A stretch of DNA of 64,000 bases from Paenibacillus sp. HGH0039 (GTDB taxonomy: Bacteria; Bacillota; Bacilli; Paenibacillales; NBRC-103111). Every line of letters begins with the position of its first letter. Position 1 is the first letter of the stretch. Positions 24,801 through 35,503 of the stretch are shown here, in pieces. A model generated the notes under the pieces. It did not search any database. It saw only the letters and a program-made list of their open reading frames with translations, and was not told the DNA's origin. The translations under genes were made by a program, and so were the position numbers. The stretch spans positions 1,024,645 through 1,088,644 of the forward strand of contig NZ_KE150412.1 in the NCBI RefSeq assembly GCF_000411255.1, written 5' to 3'.

Positions 24801-26933
24801 TTAGTCCGAATAAGTAAACCAGTCGATACTTTGCTTGGCCAGCAGCTTGCGCTGTCCCTGGAATTCATGATACACGCTGAGATGATACTTATCGAGAAAA
24901 CGCTGCTTAAAGATCAGGTCCGCATCCTGGAGCTGAATGGTGAAATTCTCCTTCTTGCCGATCCTCAGCTCATTGTCGGTCACCTGCTCGGCCGATTTGC
25001 CGTCGCGCGGCTCCCAATTTTTCAGCTCATACGCTTTCTCGAACGATTTGTTGCCTTTATAGTCTTCAAACACGAGAACGAGCTTATGCCCTTCCGGCGC
25101 CGTTTCGGTCAAAAGCTGCTTGCGGATATCGTAATCGAATTTCAGCGTCAGCACATCGTTGTTGATTGACGTATTGATCCGGCTCATGGAAACCGTGTAC
25201 GGGAACAGCGTGATGTCTTTCAGCTTGTCTTTGACATCCTTCTTCTCTTTGGGCAGCGCGAACGTTACGGGCCTTACGTAAGCATCGGTTTTTACGGTCT
25301 GCTGACCCTCTCCCTGCTTGCCTTCCCCGGTTTCCAGCGTTACGGAATCACCGATAAGCAGCCGGACATTCTCCATATCCGTGCCTTTCGGCAGTGCGGC
25401 CCACACGTTCAATCTCGCTTTGCCTCCGGGCGCTACCGTTTTCTTGATATCCGATACGGAAGCCGGGAATACGGTGCCGTCCTTCATCTGAAAATGAGCG
25501 ACTAAACCGGTGACCGGCGCAAACCGTTTCTCCGCATTTTCGATCTCCAGCTCGGCCGAAACGATGCTCCCGCTCAAGCCCTCATAGGAATTGATTTCGG
25601 CAACCGTATACTGCGCTTTGCGGCCGATTTCTTCGCGGGCGTACTTCGCGCCTAATCCCACAAAAGGCAGCTGCTGCAGATCGGGTTTCGCGGTCAGCTC
25701 CAGCAGATCGTTCACCTGCGTGTCGCTTTCTTTTTCTTGGATGACCAGCTTGACTTCCTTAAACGCATACGTATAAGGGATTTTACCGAGCGCCTCGACA
25801 GAAAGAGAGGAGCCCGGATCGATGCCGATCACTTTGCCCGTACGGACCAGCTTAGCCTCCACTTTCACGGCATTATCCAGCAGAAAGTAAGCCGTCATAT
25901 CCGGAATCGGAAGCGACTCTTCCCCTTTGTTCGACAGCGTGACGTTGGCGGTCAAAATATCCTGATCTTCCCACGGAAGACGGTAGATGCCTCCCAGCTT
26001 GGCCGTGTAGAGTCCCGACTTATTCATAAACTGCGTTTCCTTGCCGGCCTCGCCGCCGGCAGGTTTACTGACGGCCGGAAGCTGGTAAGCGGCCAGCAGC
26101 GTGTTGAACTTCAGCTCCGGATGAATCCGGGTGATGACAAGCTCCCAGCCCTTCTCTCCGGCTTTAAGCGGAATAGCCCCCGACAGCTGAACGGTTTTCG
26201 TCTCCTTCGGGCTGATTTTCAAATCCTTGGCGTTCTTCGCATCCAGCGGATACAAAAGTCCTTCGGGCGTTCGAACCGAAAACTTGACTTCCGGCAGGGT
26301 AACCGCCGCCGCCCCGATATTTTCAAGCTGCAGGCTTATCGCGGGCAAGTAATATTTCTCGTTCTTTCCGTTTGTAAACTTCTCCGTGGAGGCGCGCAGT
26401 TCGCTGCTTCCCACTTGGAAGTCGGCATTTTGTCCCGTCGGCGTCACTCCCGTGTAAGAAGCCGGCACGGACACTTGTCCGAGAATGCGTTCGGAGTTTG
26501 GCTGGCTGAAATCCCATTTGATAAACTGCACCTGAAGATCCTGAAGCTTCTCGCCGCTGCCGACTTTGGCGTAGTAAGATACCTGGCCCGAAGAGTTGGC
26601 TCCGATCTTCTTCACTTCTTTGTCCAGAGGCATCAATCGAACCGTATATGTATGGCCTGTTTTGCTTTTTAGCCGGACCCAGTAGTCCACGAGCGATAAA
26701 TCGGCAGCGCTTTTATTATAGACGCCGACCGTGAACGTGACGATATTGCCGTCCTGATCCGGCAGCAGCTGGATATTTTGAAGCTCGAACGAACCGGAAG
26801 CCCCTGCCGCCACCGAGCCCAGAGCCGGTTGTCCGGAAGCTGCCGCAGCGGGGGTCGCCGCAAGCACTCCTCCTGTGCTTAAAGTTAAAATCAGCGCCAG
26901 TGCGGTCGCACGTGCTGCCATTTTGTTGCGCAT
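24801..26933 (-). CDS. Secreted multi-module protein B of the RND locus
   Basis: A 710-residue exported protein. Signal peptide residues 1-33 (ALALILTLSTGGVLAATP). The mature part has about four beta-rich modules (near 35-150, 160-290, 315-420, 430-540) and a C-terminal domain (about 565-710). The modules share GVYNKSAADL, LVDYWVRLKSKTGH, NSSGQVSYYA and similar elements with protein A encoded at 18323, and both C-terminal domains open with LFPYTV or LYPLTV, so the two proteins are paralogues. I recognise no named domain. ATG 26933 follows GAGGTGG by five bases; the frame from 26984 adds 17 residues before the signal. It is transcribed toward the RND operon but a terminator stands between them. 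Confidence 0.72.
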   Translation of the reverse strand: MRNKMAARATALALILTLSTGGVLAATPAAAASGQPALGSVAAGASGSFELQNIQLLPDQDGNIVTFTVGVYNKSAADLSLVDYWVRLKSKTGHTYTVRLMPLDKEVKKIGANSSGQVSYYAKVGSGEKLQDLQVQFIKWDFSQPNSERILGQVSVPASYTGVTPTGQNADFQVGSSELRASTEKFTNGKNEKYYLPAISLQLENIGAAAVTLPEVKFSVRTPEGLLYPLDAKNAKDLKISPKETKTVQLSGAIPLKAGEKGWELVITRIHPELKFNTLLAAYQLPAVSKPAGGEAGKETQFMNKSGLYTAKLGGIYRLPWEDQDILTANVTLSNKGEESLPIPDMTAYFLLDNAVKVEAKLVRTGKVIGIDPGSSLSVEALGKIPYTYAFKEVKLVIQEKESDTQVNDLLELTAKPDLQQLPFVGLGAKYAREEIGRKAQYTVAEINSYEGLSGSIVSAELEIENAEKRFAPVTGLVAHFQMKDGTVFPASVSDIKKTVAPGGKARLNVWAALPKGTDMENVRLLIGDSVTLETGEGKQGEGQQTVKTDAYVRPVTFALPKEKKDVKDKLKDITLFPYTVSMSRINTSINNDVLTLKFDYDIRKQLLTETAPEGHKLVLVFEDYKGNKSFEKAYELKNWEPRDGKSAEQVTDNELRIGKKENFTIQLQDADLIFKQRFLDKYHLSVYHEFQGQRKLLAKQSIDWFTYSD

Positions 26934-27195
26934 AGTTTCCACCTCAACCCATGATTTAAATACAGCCGAAAAGCCTGTTGCCAAAACGCGGATGAAAAGA
27001 TTTCCATCCTGTTTCCACTTAGTAAGACGATTGAATCTCCAGGAAGTTTCTTTTTAGGCCAAAAAATTATTTTTCCTGCCTCAGTTCCGGCGGTTGCTTT
27101 CGTTATTGAAAGAGTTTGCAGGATTTTAAATGAAAATGGGGAAGTTATGAGGATAAGCTTTTTTAACCCATTGTCAAAAAAGGAGTCCTGTCACC

Positions 27196-28566
27196 ATGAA
27201 AGCCAAAACCGAATCTTATGCGTCCCGGCATAGAGAACGCCATCTTGAAGAATTGAAAGAGCTGCTCCGAATTCCGAGCATCAGCACATTGTCCGAGCAC
27301 AAGAAAGACGTTCACCGCTGCGCGGAATGGCTGTCCGGCGCCTTGACCCATGCCGGTCTGGAAAATGTGGAGATCATGCCGACGGCAGGACTTCCCATTG
27401 TGTACGGGGACTGGCTTCATGCGCCCGGCAAACCGACCATTCTCGTCTACGGCCATTACGACGTCCAGCCTGCCGATCCCTTGAACGAATGGCATTCGGA
27501 ACCGTTCGAACCTGTCATCCGGGACGGCAAAATTTATGCGCGTGGAGCGACGGACGATAAAGCTCAGCTCTGGATTCACGTCAAAGCGGCGGAAACGTTC
27601 CTTCAAGCGGTCGGAAGCCTTCCGTTGAACATCAAATTTATTCTCGAAGGCGAGGAAGAAATTACGAGCCCTTCCCTCGCCCCGTTCGTAAAAGAGCATG
27701 CGGAGAAGCTAAAAGCGGACGCTATCGTTATCTCCGATACGCCCATGCTGGAGAAAGGCAAACCCGCTCTGCTTTACGGGCTTCGCGGAGTCGCCGGAGT
27801 CGAGATTGAAATGCTCGCGGCCAGAAACGATCTCCACTCCGGCTTGTACGGCGGCGGCGTGCCGAATGCCGTTCATGCGCTCGCAGGCCTGCTGGATTCC
27901 TTTCACGACGAAGAAGGCCGCGTCTCGATTGAGGGCTTTTACGACCGTGTCATCCATCTGACGGAACAGGAACGCGGCGAACTGGCCCGCGTCTCGCAGG
28001 ATGAAGGGAAGATCCGGGAGGACCTCGGTCTCTCCGAGCTCTTCGGCGAGAAAGGCTATACGTTCACCGAACGTACGACGGCGCGGCCGACTTTGGAGGT
28101 AACGGGAATAAGCGGCGGTTTTGCCGGTGAAGGCATTAAACCGATCGTTCCGGCGCGCGCGTCCGCCAAAATTGCCTGCCGCCTCGTTGCGGATCAGCGC
28201 CCGGATGAAATTTTCGAGCTGATCGAGCGTCATGTAGCGGCCCACACACCGGCCGGTTTGAAGGCTTCGGTCAAAAGAGTGCTGCAGGGCAACCCTTTCC
28301 TGACACCTGCCGACCATCCGGTTATGGTGGCTGCCTCGGCGGCTCTGGAAGAGGCCTACGGAGAGAAAACGGCGCTCACCCGGGGCGGCGGCTCTATCCC
28401 GATCGTGGACGTTTTCGAACGCCTGCTTCAGGCGCCGGTGGTCATGATGGGCTTTGGGCTTCCGGACGAAAATCTCCATGCTCCCAACGAGCATTTCGAT
28501 TTGGACAACTTCGACAAGGGCTTGCAGGCCGTTTGCGGCTTCTGGGAAAAATTGGCCAATCAATAA
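27196..28566 (+). CDS. M20 family dipeptidase
   Basis: A 456-residue zinc-dependent metallopeptidase of the M20 family, carnosinase/CNDP-like subgroup. Metal-site motifs in order: LVYGHYDVQPADP (His and Asp, near 90-97), GATDDKAQ near 118, ILEGEEEITSPS (catalytic Glu-Glu near 154), and GLPDENLHAPNEHF near 425 with the last His. The insert domain LRGVAGVEIEML to RVLQ provides dimerisation. It acts in the cytoplasm on dipeptides or related amides. ATG 27196 follows AAAGGAG. Stands with a GNAT gene 67 bases downstream in the same direction. Confidence 0.9.
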   Translation: MKAKTESYASRHRERHLEELKELLRIPSISTLSEHKKDVHRCAEWLSGALTHAGLENVEIMPTAGLPIVYGDWLHAPGKPTILVYGHYDVQPADPLNEWHSEPFEPVIRDGKIYARGATDDKAQLWIHVKAAETFLQAVGSLPLNIKFILEGEEEITSPSLAPFVKEHAEKLKADAIVISDTPMLEKGKPALLYGLRGVAGVEIEMLAARNDLHSGLYGGGVPNAVHALAGLLDSFHDEEGRVSIEGFYDRVIHLTEQERGELARVSQDEGKIREDLGLSELFGEKGYTFTERTTARPTLEVTGISGGFAGEGIKPIVPARASAKIACRLVADQRPDEIFELIERHVAAHTPAGLKASVKRVLQGNPFLTPADHPVMVAASAALEEAYGEKTALTRGGGSIPIVDVFERLLQAPVVMMGFGLPDENLHAPNEHFDLDNFDKGLQAVCGFWEKLANQ

Positions 28567-28633
28567 AAATGCGGCCTAACTCCGTTAACCATGATAAAAT
28601 TAAATCATCGCACTCGAAAACGGAGGAACAGAT

Positions 28634-29140
28634 ATGCAGCAGGATACTTACAAGCTCAGAGACGCTGTACCGGCGGATCTCCCCGCCATCGTACACATTT
28701 ACAATTCGACCATTCCGGGAAGAATGGTTACGGCCGACCTTGAACCGGTAACCGTCCAGAGCCGGGAAAACTGGTTTGCCGAGCACAATCCGGAAACCCG
28801 CCCGATTTGGGTGCTTGAAAAGGACGGCAAGATCTGGGGCTGGCTGAGCTTCCAGTCTTTTTACGGCCGTCCTGCCTACAACGGTACCGCCGAGGTAAGC
28901 ATTTACCTCGATGGGGAGTGCCGCGGCCGCGGTCTGGGACGTTATCTCCTGGAGAAAGCCATCGCCGCCTGTCCGGAGCTCGGCATTAAAACCGTACTCG
29001 GCTTTATTTTCGGCCACAATGCGCACAGCCTTGCTCTCTTCGACCGTTACGGCTTTGCCAAATGGGCCGAGCTTCCGCGGATCGCGGAACTGGACGGAAT
29101 CGAGCGGGATCTGATCATTATGGGCAAACGCGTAGGCTGA
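28634..29140 (+). CDS. GNAT acetyltransferase, phosphinothricin-acetyltransferase type
   Basis: A 168-residue acetyltransferase resembling Pat/YwnH-type enzymes that acetylate phosphinothricin or methionine sulfoximine. Marks are LRDAVPADLPAIVHIYN, an SFQSFYGRPAYNGTAEVSIY strand pair, the acetyl-CoA loop ECRGRGLGRYLLEKA, and FGHNAHSLALFDRYGF. The real acceptor is unknown. ATG 28634 follows CGGAGG. A long terminator hairpin lies about 130 bases downstream, after which no gene is seen until pyrE on the opposite strand. Confidence 0.85.
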   Translation: MQQDTYKLRDAVPADLPAIVHIYNSTIPGRMVTADLEPVTVQSRENWFAEHNPETRPIWVLEKDGKIWGWLSFQSFYGRPAYNGTAEVSIYLDGECRGRGLGRYLLEKAIAACPELGIKTVLGFIFGHNAHSLALFDRYGFAKWAELPRIAELDGIERDLIIMGKRVG

Positions 29141-29268
29141 AGCCGGCAGTAGAAACCAGAGCGGGTACCCGGCGCGGCGCGGTATCGTATGACGCAGGTA
29201 AACCGCTCCCCCGGATGGGACTTACCGGTGGAGCGGGCCTCAACCGTGCACAAGGATCCGGCCCAAAA

Positions 29269-29314
29269 CAAATAGACCTCCAACGCCGCAATATGGCGGA
29301 TGGAGGTCTATTTG
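29269..29314. terminator. Long hairpin terminator between GNAT gene and pyrE
   Basis: CAAATAGACCTCCA / TGGAGGTCTATTTG with a small inner GCCGC / GCGG loop; usable on both strands. Apart from this hairpin and a 15-base repeat, nothing is seen in 29141-29538. Confidence 0.7.
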
Positions 29315-29538
29315 TTTGAATCAGGTTCACACCGCGAACAGTTCCCCATGCGCCGCATCGTCGCATGACGGTGGTCACCGCGAACAGTTCCTTTTGCTTC
29401 AGGAAGCGCCTATCCCAGATCCCCGTCAGCCCCGTGGCGTATGCTGGCCTTATTCCGGCTTTATGCCGGCAGATGCTCACGGGACCTCGGTTTATCCCTG
29501 TCCGCGGTCCCGACTTGCCCGCTGCCTACCTTACCGCT

Positions 29539-30180
29539 TCACACGCCGTAGGATGCCGGGTCTTCGCGCCAGGAACGGAGCAGCTCCAGATCTGCCTGAG
29601 CGATGGCCCCTTGTTCCACGGCTACTTCAAGCAGCTTGGAATAGTTCGTCAGCGTATCCAGCGGAATGCCGGCTTCGGCAAACGCCTGAATGCCTTTGTC
29701 CAGCTGATAGGAGAAAATAGCCAGTACGCCCAGCGCCTGACCCCCGGCTTCATTGACGGCCAGAGCCGCTTTGAGGGAGCTTCCGCCTGTCGAAATCAGG
29801 TCTTCTATCACGATGACCTTCTGCCCTGCTGCCAAAGCGCCTTCGATCTGGTTTTGCTTGCCGTGGCCCTTGGCCTTGTCCCTTACGTAAATCATCGGAA
29901 GCCCGAGTTTCTGGGCTACCCATGCCGCGTGCGGTATACCGGCCGTCGCCGTGCCTGCGACTACTTCGGCCTGCGGGTATTCCGAGCGGATTTTGGCCGC
30001 AAACGCTTCTGCGATAGCATCGCGGATTTCGGGGTGCGACATTGTCAGACGGTTATCGCAGTAGATTGGCGATTTGATTCCGGATGTCCAGGTAAAAGGC
30101 TCGTGCGGTCGCAAAGCTACCGCTCCGATCTTAAGCAGGGAAGCCGCTATTTCACGTTCTGTCGATTGCACTGTGTTCAT
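29539..30180 (-). CDS. pyrE: Orotate phosphoribosyltransferase
   Basis: A 213-residue enzyme joining orotate and PRPP to give orotidine monophosphate, the fifth step of pyrimidine synthesis. Motifs: [16 protein letters not shown] near 31-46, [17 protein letters not shown] (flexible loop lysines), and the PRPP-binding [14 protein letters not shown] near 121-134. Last gene of the pyr operon, 60 bases after pyrF. Start ATG 30180 follows CGGAGTG. Confidence 0.96.
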   Translation of the reverse strand: MNTVQSTEREIAASLLKIGAVALRPHEPFTWTSGIKSPIYCDNRLTMSHPEIRDAIAEAFAAKIRSEYPQAEVVAGTATAGIPHAAWVAQKLGLPMIYVRDKAKGHGKQNQIEGALAAGQKVIVIEDLISTGGSSLKAALAVNEAGGQALGVLAIFSYQLDKGIQAFAEAGIPLDTLTNYSKLLEVAVEQGAIAQADLELLRSWREDPASYGV

Positions 30181-30240
30181 TATCCAATCACTCCGTTCCT
30201 GTGTATAAAAGTTATGCGTTTATATAATGAGAGGCTTATC

Positions 30241-30972
30241 TTAGCTCTCCAGCGAATCCAAAATCTGTTCCAGCGCCTGGCGCGGGTCCGGTGCGGCCGT
30301 TATCGGACGGCCGATTACCACATAATCGGTTCCGGCCGCGAAAGCTTCGGCAGGCGTCATGACCCGGCTCTGGTCGCCCAATGCCGCCCCGGCGGGCCGA
30401 ATTCCCGGAGTCACCGTGATAAAATCGGCGCCGCACGCTTCCTTGACGGCGGACACTTCCAGCGGTGACGCGACGACGCCCTGCAGCCCCGCCTGGCGAG
30501 CCAGACGCGCGTAACGGACGACTGCATCCTCCACCCGGCCGGCAATGCCGATTTCCTCGTTCAGCATCATTTGGCTGGTGCTGGTCAATTGTGTAACCGC
30601 AATGACTTGCGGACGCTTCGCTGCGCCTCCGCCCAGGGCCTTTTCCACACCCTCCAGGGCGCCTTCCATCATCTTGATGCCTCCGGCAGCATGGACGTTG
30701 AACATATCCACTCCAAGGCGCGTCACGCTTTCGGAGCCGCCTTTGACCGTGTTCGGGATATCATGCATTTTCACATCCAGAAATACGTTATAGCCCTCAT
30801 CCTTCAAACGCGCTACGAAACGGGGCCCGGCTGCGTAAAACAGCTGCATCCCCACTTTTATGTAACACGGAATTCCCCGAAGTTCCTGAATGAGCGTCTC
30901 CGCTTCGACTGCTGACGCAAAATCGAGCGCTACCATGATCCGTCCGGCAGATTGTGCTCTTGCGGTTTCCAT
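30241..30972 (-). CDS. pyrF: Orotidine 5'-phosphate decarboxylase
   Basis: A 243-residue TIM-barrel enzyme that removes CO2 from OMP to give UMP, the last step of the pathway. The catalytic DxKxxD array is in VFLDVKMHDIPNTV (Lys and Asp near 71-76); the phosphate site is TPGIRPAG and VIGRPIT at the end. ATG 30972 follows GAGAGGGG by eight bases; the frame runs back to 31158 inside the carB end but without a start site. It follows carB after a gap of 121 bases that holds a nested hairpin, where pyrK and pyrD stand in B. subtilis. Confidence 0.95.
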   Translation of the reverse strand: METARAQSAGRIMVALDFASAVEAETLIQELRGIPCYIKVGMQLFYAAGPRFVARLKDEGYNVFLDVKMHDIPNTVKGGSESVTRLGVDMFNVHAAGGIKMMEGALEGVEKALGGGAAKRPQVIAVTQLTSTSQMMLNEEIGIAGRVEDAVVRYARLARQAGLQGVVASPLEVSAVKEACGADFITVTPGIRPAGAALGDQSRVMTPAEAFAAGTDYVVIGRPITAAPDPRQALEQILDSLES

Positions 30973-31021
30973 CCGGCATTCCCCTCTCAAATGGCTTGTT
31001 TCATTCCTGCGTTCATAAGGA

Positions 31022-31070
31022 GGGGATGTTACGCTCCCGGCCTTTGCAGGCCGGTTATGCGCACATCCCC
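31022..31070 (-). repeat. Nested inverted repeat between carB and pyrF
   Basis: GGGGATGT (31022-31029) pairs with ACATCCCC (31063-31070), and inside CCGGCCT (31037-31043) pairs with AGGCCGG (31048-31054). There is no T run, so a processing or mRNA-stability element is more likely than a terminator. Confidence 0.6.
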
Positions 31071-31093
31071 TGATTTGGTTTGAACCCGTCCGC

Positions 31094-34000
31094 TTACGCG
31101 TATACCGGCATAGAGCGGGACGAGAAGTTGATCGCTTCGAGCATATGAAGCAGAGCACGGACCGTGTCCAGCGAAGTCATGCAGACCACGCCGTTTTCCA
31201 CCGCTTCGCGGCGGATGCGGAATCCGTCGCGCTGAGGCGTTTTGCCCTTCGTCAACGTGTTGACGACAAAGTGCGCTTCCCCGCTGCGAATCAGATCCAG
31301 AATATTCGGCGAGCCTTCGCTCAGCTTGTTAACGGTTGTGACCGGAACGCCCGCGGCTTCGAGTACCTGAGCCGTACCGCCGGTCGCGATGATTTTGTAA
31401 CCTAGCCGCTGGAATCCGCCGAAAATTTCCACGGCTTCTTCCTTGTCTTTGTCCGCGACGGTAGCGATGATGGCTCCCGCGGCCGGAATTTTCATTCCTG
31501 CGCCGATAAGACCTTTATAAAGAGCTTTCGCAAAATTGACGTCGCGTCCCATAACCTCGCCCGTCGATTTCATCTCCGGTCCGAGCGTCGTATCTACACG
31601 GCGCAGTTTGGCGAAGGAGAACACCGGTACTTTGACCGACACGAAGCTATCTTCCGGCCAAAGGCCGCTCTGGTAACCCATTTCGGTAAGTTTCTGGCCC
31701 ATGATCACCCGTGTAGCCACATTGGCCATCGGAATGTTCGTCACTTTGCTCAGGAACGGTACCGTACGCGAGGAGCGCGGATTCACTTCGATCACGTACA
31801 CCTGCTCGTTATGGATAACGAACTGGATGTTGACCAGACCGACTACTTGAAGTTCAAGTCCGATTTTTGTCGTGATATCGATAATCTGATTTTTGATCGC
31901 GTCCGAAAGGGACTGCGGCGGATAGACCGCGATAGAGTCGCCGGAGTGAACCCCTGCACGCTCTACATGTTCCATAATACCCGGAATGAGCACCGTTTCT
32001 TTATCGCAGATCGCATCGACTTCCACTTCTTTGCCGAGCATATAGCGGTCAATCAGGACCGGGTGTTCCGGGTTGATTTTCACCGCGTACTCCATGTAGC
32101 TGAGAAGTTCTTCATCGGAGTAGACGATTTCCATAGCGCGCCCGCCGAGCACGTAGGAAGGACGGACAAGCACCGGGTAACCGAACTGCGCAGCCGTTCC
32201 GACCGCTTGGTCCACGGAAGTAACCGTGCCGCCCGGCGGCTGTGCGATATCGAGCTTGCGGAGCAGAGCTTCGAACTTTTTGCGGTCCTCGGCTTTATCG
32301 ATGCTTTCCAGGTCGCTGCCCAGAATGCGTACGCCCGCTTTGGAGAGCGGAGCAGCCAGATTGATCGCCGTCTGACCCCCGAATTGGACGATGACGCCGA
32401 TCGGCTTCTCGCGTTCGATAACGTTCATGACGTCTTCGAAGAAGAGCGGCTCGAAGTACAGACGATCCGACGTGTTAAAGTCGGTGGAAACCGTCTCCGG
32501 GTTATTATTGATAATGACCGCTTCGTATCCGGCAGCCTGGATGGCCCATACCGCATGGACGGTGGAGTAATCGAATTCGATTCCCTGACCGATCCGGATA
32601 GGTCCGGAGCCAAGAACGACCACCTTTTGCTTCTCGGTTTCCAGCACTTCGTCCTCCATCTCATAGGTGGAGTAGTAGTACGGTGTAGTCGCTTCGAACT
32701 CCGCGGCGCAGGTATCTACCATTTTATAGACCGGTTTGATGTTCTGGTTCAGACGGTACTCGCGGATTTCCGCTTCTTTGACGAATGTGCTGCGGCCGGC
32801 GAGACTGCGGATTTCGGCGATGGCACGATCCGTGAAGCCCATCCGTTTGGCGTCGTAAAGCACCTCGTTATCAAACTCTTCCGAAGCGATTTCTTCTTCG
32901 TACCGGATCATGCCGTCCAGCTTGTGCAGGAACCACCAGTCGATTTGGGTCAATTCTTGAAGCTGTTCGATGGTGTAGCCGCGGCGGAAAGCTTCGGCCA
33001 GCAAGAAGAGACGCTCGTCGTCCGGCTTCTGCAGGCGCAGCTCAAGAGTTTCTTGATCCAGCAGATCGGTTTCCTTCAGGAACAGGCGGTGTACGCCGAT
33101 TTCCAGGGAGCGGATCGCTTTGTGGATCGATTCTTCGAATGTACGGCCGATGGCCATCACTTCGCCCGTCGCTTTCATCTGCGTCCCCAGCTTACGGTTG
33201 GCGTTGATGAATTTATCGAACGGCCAGCGCGGAATTTTGGACACGATGTAATCGAGCGTAGGCTCGAAGCAGGCATATGTTTGGCCGGTAACCGGATTAA
33301 CGAGTTCATCCAGCGTGTAGCCGATTGCGATTTTAGCCGCCATTTTGGCGATCGGATAACCTGTCGCTTTGGAAGCGAGCGCCGAAGAGCGGCTTACGCG
33401 CGGATTTACTTCGATGACATAATATTGGAAGCTGAACGGATCCAGGGCGAACTGAACGTTACAACCGCCTTCGATGTTCAGCGCGCGGATGATTTTGAGC
33501 GATGCCGAGCGGAGCATCTGGTACTCGCGGTCCGACAGCGTCTGGCTTGGAGCTACGACGATGCTGTCGCCTGTATGAACGCCGACCGGGTCGAAGTTTT
33601 CCATGTTGCAGACGACGATGCAGTTATCGTTGGCGTCGCGCATGACTTCGTACTCGACTTCTTTCATGCCCGCGATGCTTTTCTCGACGAGACACTGGGA
33701 AATCGGGCTGTAGCGGATACCCGATGCCACGGTTTCCACGAGTTCTTCCTCGCTGTGGCAGATCCCTCCGCCCGTACCGCCTAGCGTGTAAGCCGGACGT
33801 ACGATAATCGGGTAGCCGATTTCGTTAGCGAAGTCCACGGCTTCCGGCACGGTCGTTACGATGGTGCTGTCCGGTACCGGCTGTTCCAGCTCGCGCATCA
33901 AATCGCGGAACAAGTCACGATCCTCGGCCTTCTCGATAGCCGTTAGCTGTGTGCCGAGCAGTTTCACGTTCTCCTGTTCCAGGACGCCTGCGCGTGCAAG

Positions 34001-34303
34001 CTCAACCGCCATGTTCAGACCTGTTTGTCCCCCAAGTGTCGGAAGAAGTCCGTCCGGACGCTCCTGGCGGATAATCTGGGTAACGAAATCAAGCGTGATC
34101 GGCTCGATGTATACTTTGTCGGCCATGTTTGTATCGGTCATGATCGTTGCCGGGTTGCTGTTGATCAGGACAACTTCAAAGCCTTCTTCTTTAAGGGCCT
34201 GGCACGCTTGTGTGCCAGCATAGTCAAACTCCGCAGCCTGGCCGATGACAATCGGTCCGGATCCAATCACCAGAATTTTTTTGAGCTTCTCATTTTTGGG
34301 CAT
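31094..34303 (-). CDS. carB: Carbamoyl-phosphate synthase large subunit
   Basis: A 1069-residue enzyme that makes carbamoyl phosphate from bicarbonate, ammonia (from CarA) and two ATP. It contains two ATP-grasp halves: the first with [20 protein letters not shown] and [14 protein letters not shown], the second with [20 protein letters not shown] and [16 protein letters not shown], then the C-terminal MGS-like domain ([10 protein letters not shown]) that binds UMP or other effectors. ATG 34303 follows GAAAGGAGA and overlaps the end of carA by 14 bases, which suggests coupled translation of the two subunits. Confidence 0.97.
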   Translation of the reverse strand: MPKNEKLKKILVIGSGPIVIGQAAEFDYAGTQACQALKEEGFEVVLINSNPATIMTDTNMADKVYIEPITLDFVTQIIRQERPDGLLPTLGGQTGLNMAVELARAGVLEQENVKLLGTQLTAIEKAEDRDLFRDLMRELEQPVPDSTIVTTVPEAVDFANEIGYPIIVRPAYTLGGTGGGICHSEEELVETVASGIRYSPISQCLVEKSIAGMKEVEYEVMRDANDNCIVVCNMENFDPVGVHTGDSIVVAPSQTLSDREYQMLRSASLKIIRALNIEGGCNVQFALDPFSFQYYVIEVNPRVSRSSALASKATGYPIAKMAAKIAIGYTLDELVNPVTGQTYACFEPTLDYIVSKIPRWPFDKFINANRKLGTQMKATGEVMAIGRTFEESIHKAIRSLEIGVHRLFLKETDLLDQETLELRLQKPDDERLFLLAEAFRRGYTIEQLQELTQIDWWFLHKLDGMIRYEEEIASEEFDNEVLYDAKRMGFTDRAIAEIRSLAGRSTFVKEAEIREYRLNQNIKPVYKMVDTCAAEFEATTPYYYSTYEMEDEVLETEKQKVVVLGSGPIRIGQGIEFDYSTVHAVWAIQAAGYEAVIINNNPETVSTDFNTSDRLYFEPLFFEDVMNVIEREKPIGVIVQFGGQTAINLAAPLSKAGVRILGSDLESIDKAEDRKKFEALLRKLDIAQPPGGTVTSVDQAVGTAAQFGYPVLVRPSYVLGGRAMEIVYSDEELLSYMEYAVKINPEHPVLIDRYMLGKEVEVDAICDKETVLIPGIMEHVERAGVHSGDSIAVYPPQSLSDAIKNQIIDITTKIGLELQVVGLVNIQFVIHNEQVYVIEVNPRSSRTVPFLSKVTNIPMANVATRVIMGQKLTEMGYQSGLWPEDSFVSVKVPVFSFAKLRRVDTTLGPEMKSTGEVMGRDVNFAKALYKGLIGAGMKIPAAGAIIATVADKDKEEAVEIFGGFQRLGYKIIATGGTAQVLEAAGVPVTTVNKLSEGSPNILDLIRSGEAHFVVNTLTKGKTPQRDGFRIRREAVENGVVCMTSLDTVRALLHMLEAINFSSRSMPVYA

Positions 34304-35468
34304 AGTGAAGTTCTCCTTTCGACGTGTTGTCAGACTGCTCGGCTTTCCAAGCGGCAAGCATTTGCGCTTGACGCGGAGCCTGCGGGTTGTCGGTTTGATG
34401 CGAGCGGATCATGGTCAGGAAATCGTCGAACAGGTAGCTCGAATCGAAAGGTCCCGGAGCCGCTTCAGGGTGATATTGGACCGAAAATGCCGGATACTGG
34501 TTATGTTTAAGTCCTTCGATCGTACGGTCGTTGTTGTTGATGTGAGTCACAGTCAACTCCGTGCCGGCGATGGATTCTTCTTTAACGGTATAGCCGTGGT
34601 TCTGGGAAGTGATGTAGCAGCGTCCGGAGATGAGATCTTTCACCGGATGGTTGCCGCCGCGATGGCCGAACTTCAGCTTCTCGGTGTCCGCGCCGCAGGC
34701 CAGGGCAAACAGCTGATGACCCAGACAGATTCCGAAGACAGGCACTTGACCCAGAAGCTGACGGACGGTTTCAACCGCATGAGGAACGTCTTTAGGGTCC
34801 CCAGGGCCGTTGGAAAGCAGAACACCGTCCGGCGCAAGGCGCATAATTTGCTCCGCTGTCGAGTCCTGAGGCACGACAACCACGTCGCAGCCGCGCTTCG
34901 TCAGGTCGCGGACAATTCCGCTCTTCGCTCCGAAGTCCACAAGGACTACACGCTCGCGGTTGCCCGGCGCGCTGAATACATGCGGCGTCGATACCGTCGA
35001 TACTTGCGTGGTCATAAGCGGAGTCGTCTGCAGCATTTCCTTCAATTCTTCAACCGAGCGGTCAGAAGTGGTCAGCAGACCTTTCATAACGCCGTGATGA
35101 CGGATTTTACGGGTCAGCATGCGCGTGTCGATATCGCTGATACCGATGATGCCGTATTCTTTGAGCAGGTTGCCCAAGGTGTACTGGGCGCGCCAGTTGC
35201 TCGGCGCCTCTTCGTGCCGGCGTACGACGAACCCGTGAACAAACGGTCTCACGGACTCGAAGTCATCACGCGAAATACCGTAATTCCCGATCAACGGATA
35301 AGTCATCGTCACGATTTGTCCGCAGTAGGACGGGTCGGACAGTACCTCCTGGTACCCCGTAATTCCCGTATTGAATACAACCTCGCCGACCGAATCCCCT
35401 TCGGCCCCGAAAGATTTACCCGTAAAAAGCGTTCCATCTTCCAGCAGCAGTCTTGCCTTTGCCTTCAT
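34290..35468 (-). CDS. carA: Carbamoyl-phosphate synthase small subunit
   Basis: The glutamine amidotransferase subunit, 392 residues. The N-terminal domain ([41 protein letters not shown]) is typical, and the class I amidotransferase domain has the nucleophile in [12 protein letters not shown] (Cys near 250) and the His-Glu pair in YHPEAAPGP. It is about 25 residues longer than the B. subtilis subunit, with a polar C-terminal tail ([16 protein letters not shown]). ATG 35468 follows AAGGAG by nine bases. It follows pyrC by 35 bases. Confidence 0.96.
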   Translation of the reverse strand: MKAKARLLLEDGTLFTGKSFGAEGDSVGEVVFNTGITGYQEVLSDPSYCGQIVTMTYPLIGNYGISRDDFESVRPFVHGFVVRRHEEAPSNWRAQYTLGNLLKEYGIIGISDIDTRMLTRKIRHHGVMKGLLTTSDRSVEELKEMLQTTPLMTTQVSTVSTPHVFSAPGNRERVVLVDFGAKSGIVRDLTKRGCDVVVVPQDSTAEQIMRLAPDGVLLSNGPGDPKDVPHAVETVRQLLGQVPVFGICLGHQLFALACGADTEKLKFGHRGGNHPVKDLISGRCYITSQNHGYTVKEESIAGTELTVTHINNNDRTIEGLKHNQYPAFSVQYHPEAAPGPFDSSYLFDDFLTMIRSHQTDNPQAPRQAQMLAAWKAEQSDNTSKGELHYAQK

Positions 35469-35503
35469 GCCCCTCAGCTCCTTCTCTATATGTTTCGTGT
35501 TGT

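Noticed and set aside
31811-33784. A 657-codon plus-strand frame opposite carB
   Set aside because: Shadow of carB with no family motif; carB on the other strand is certain.
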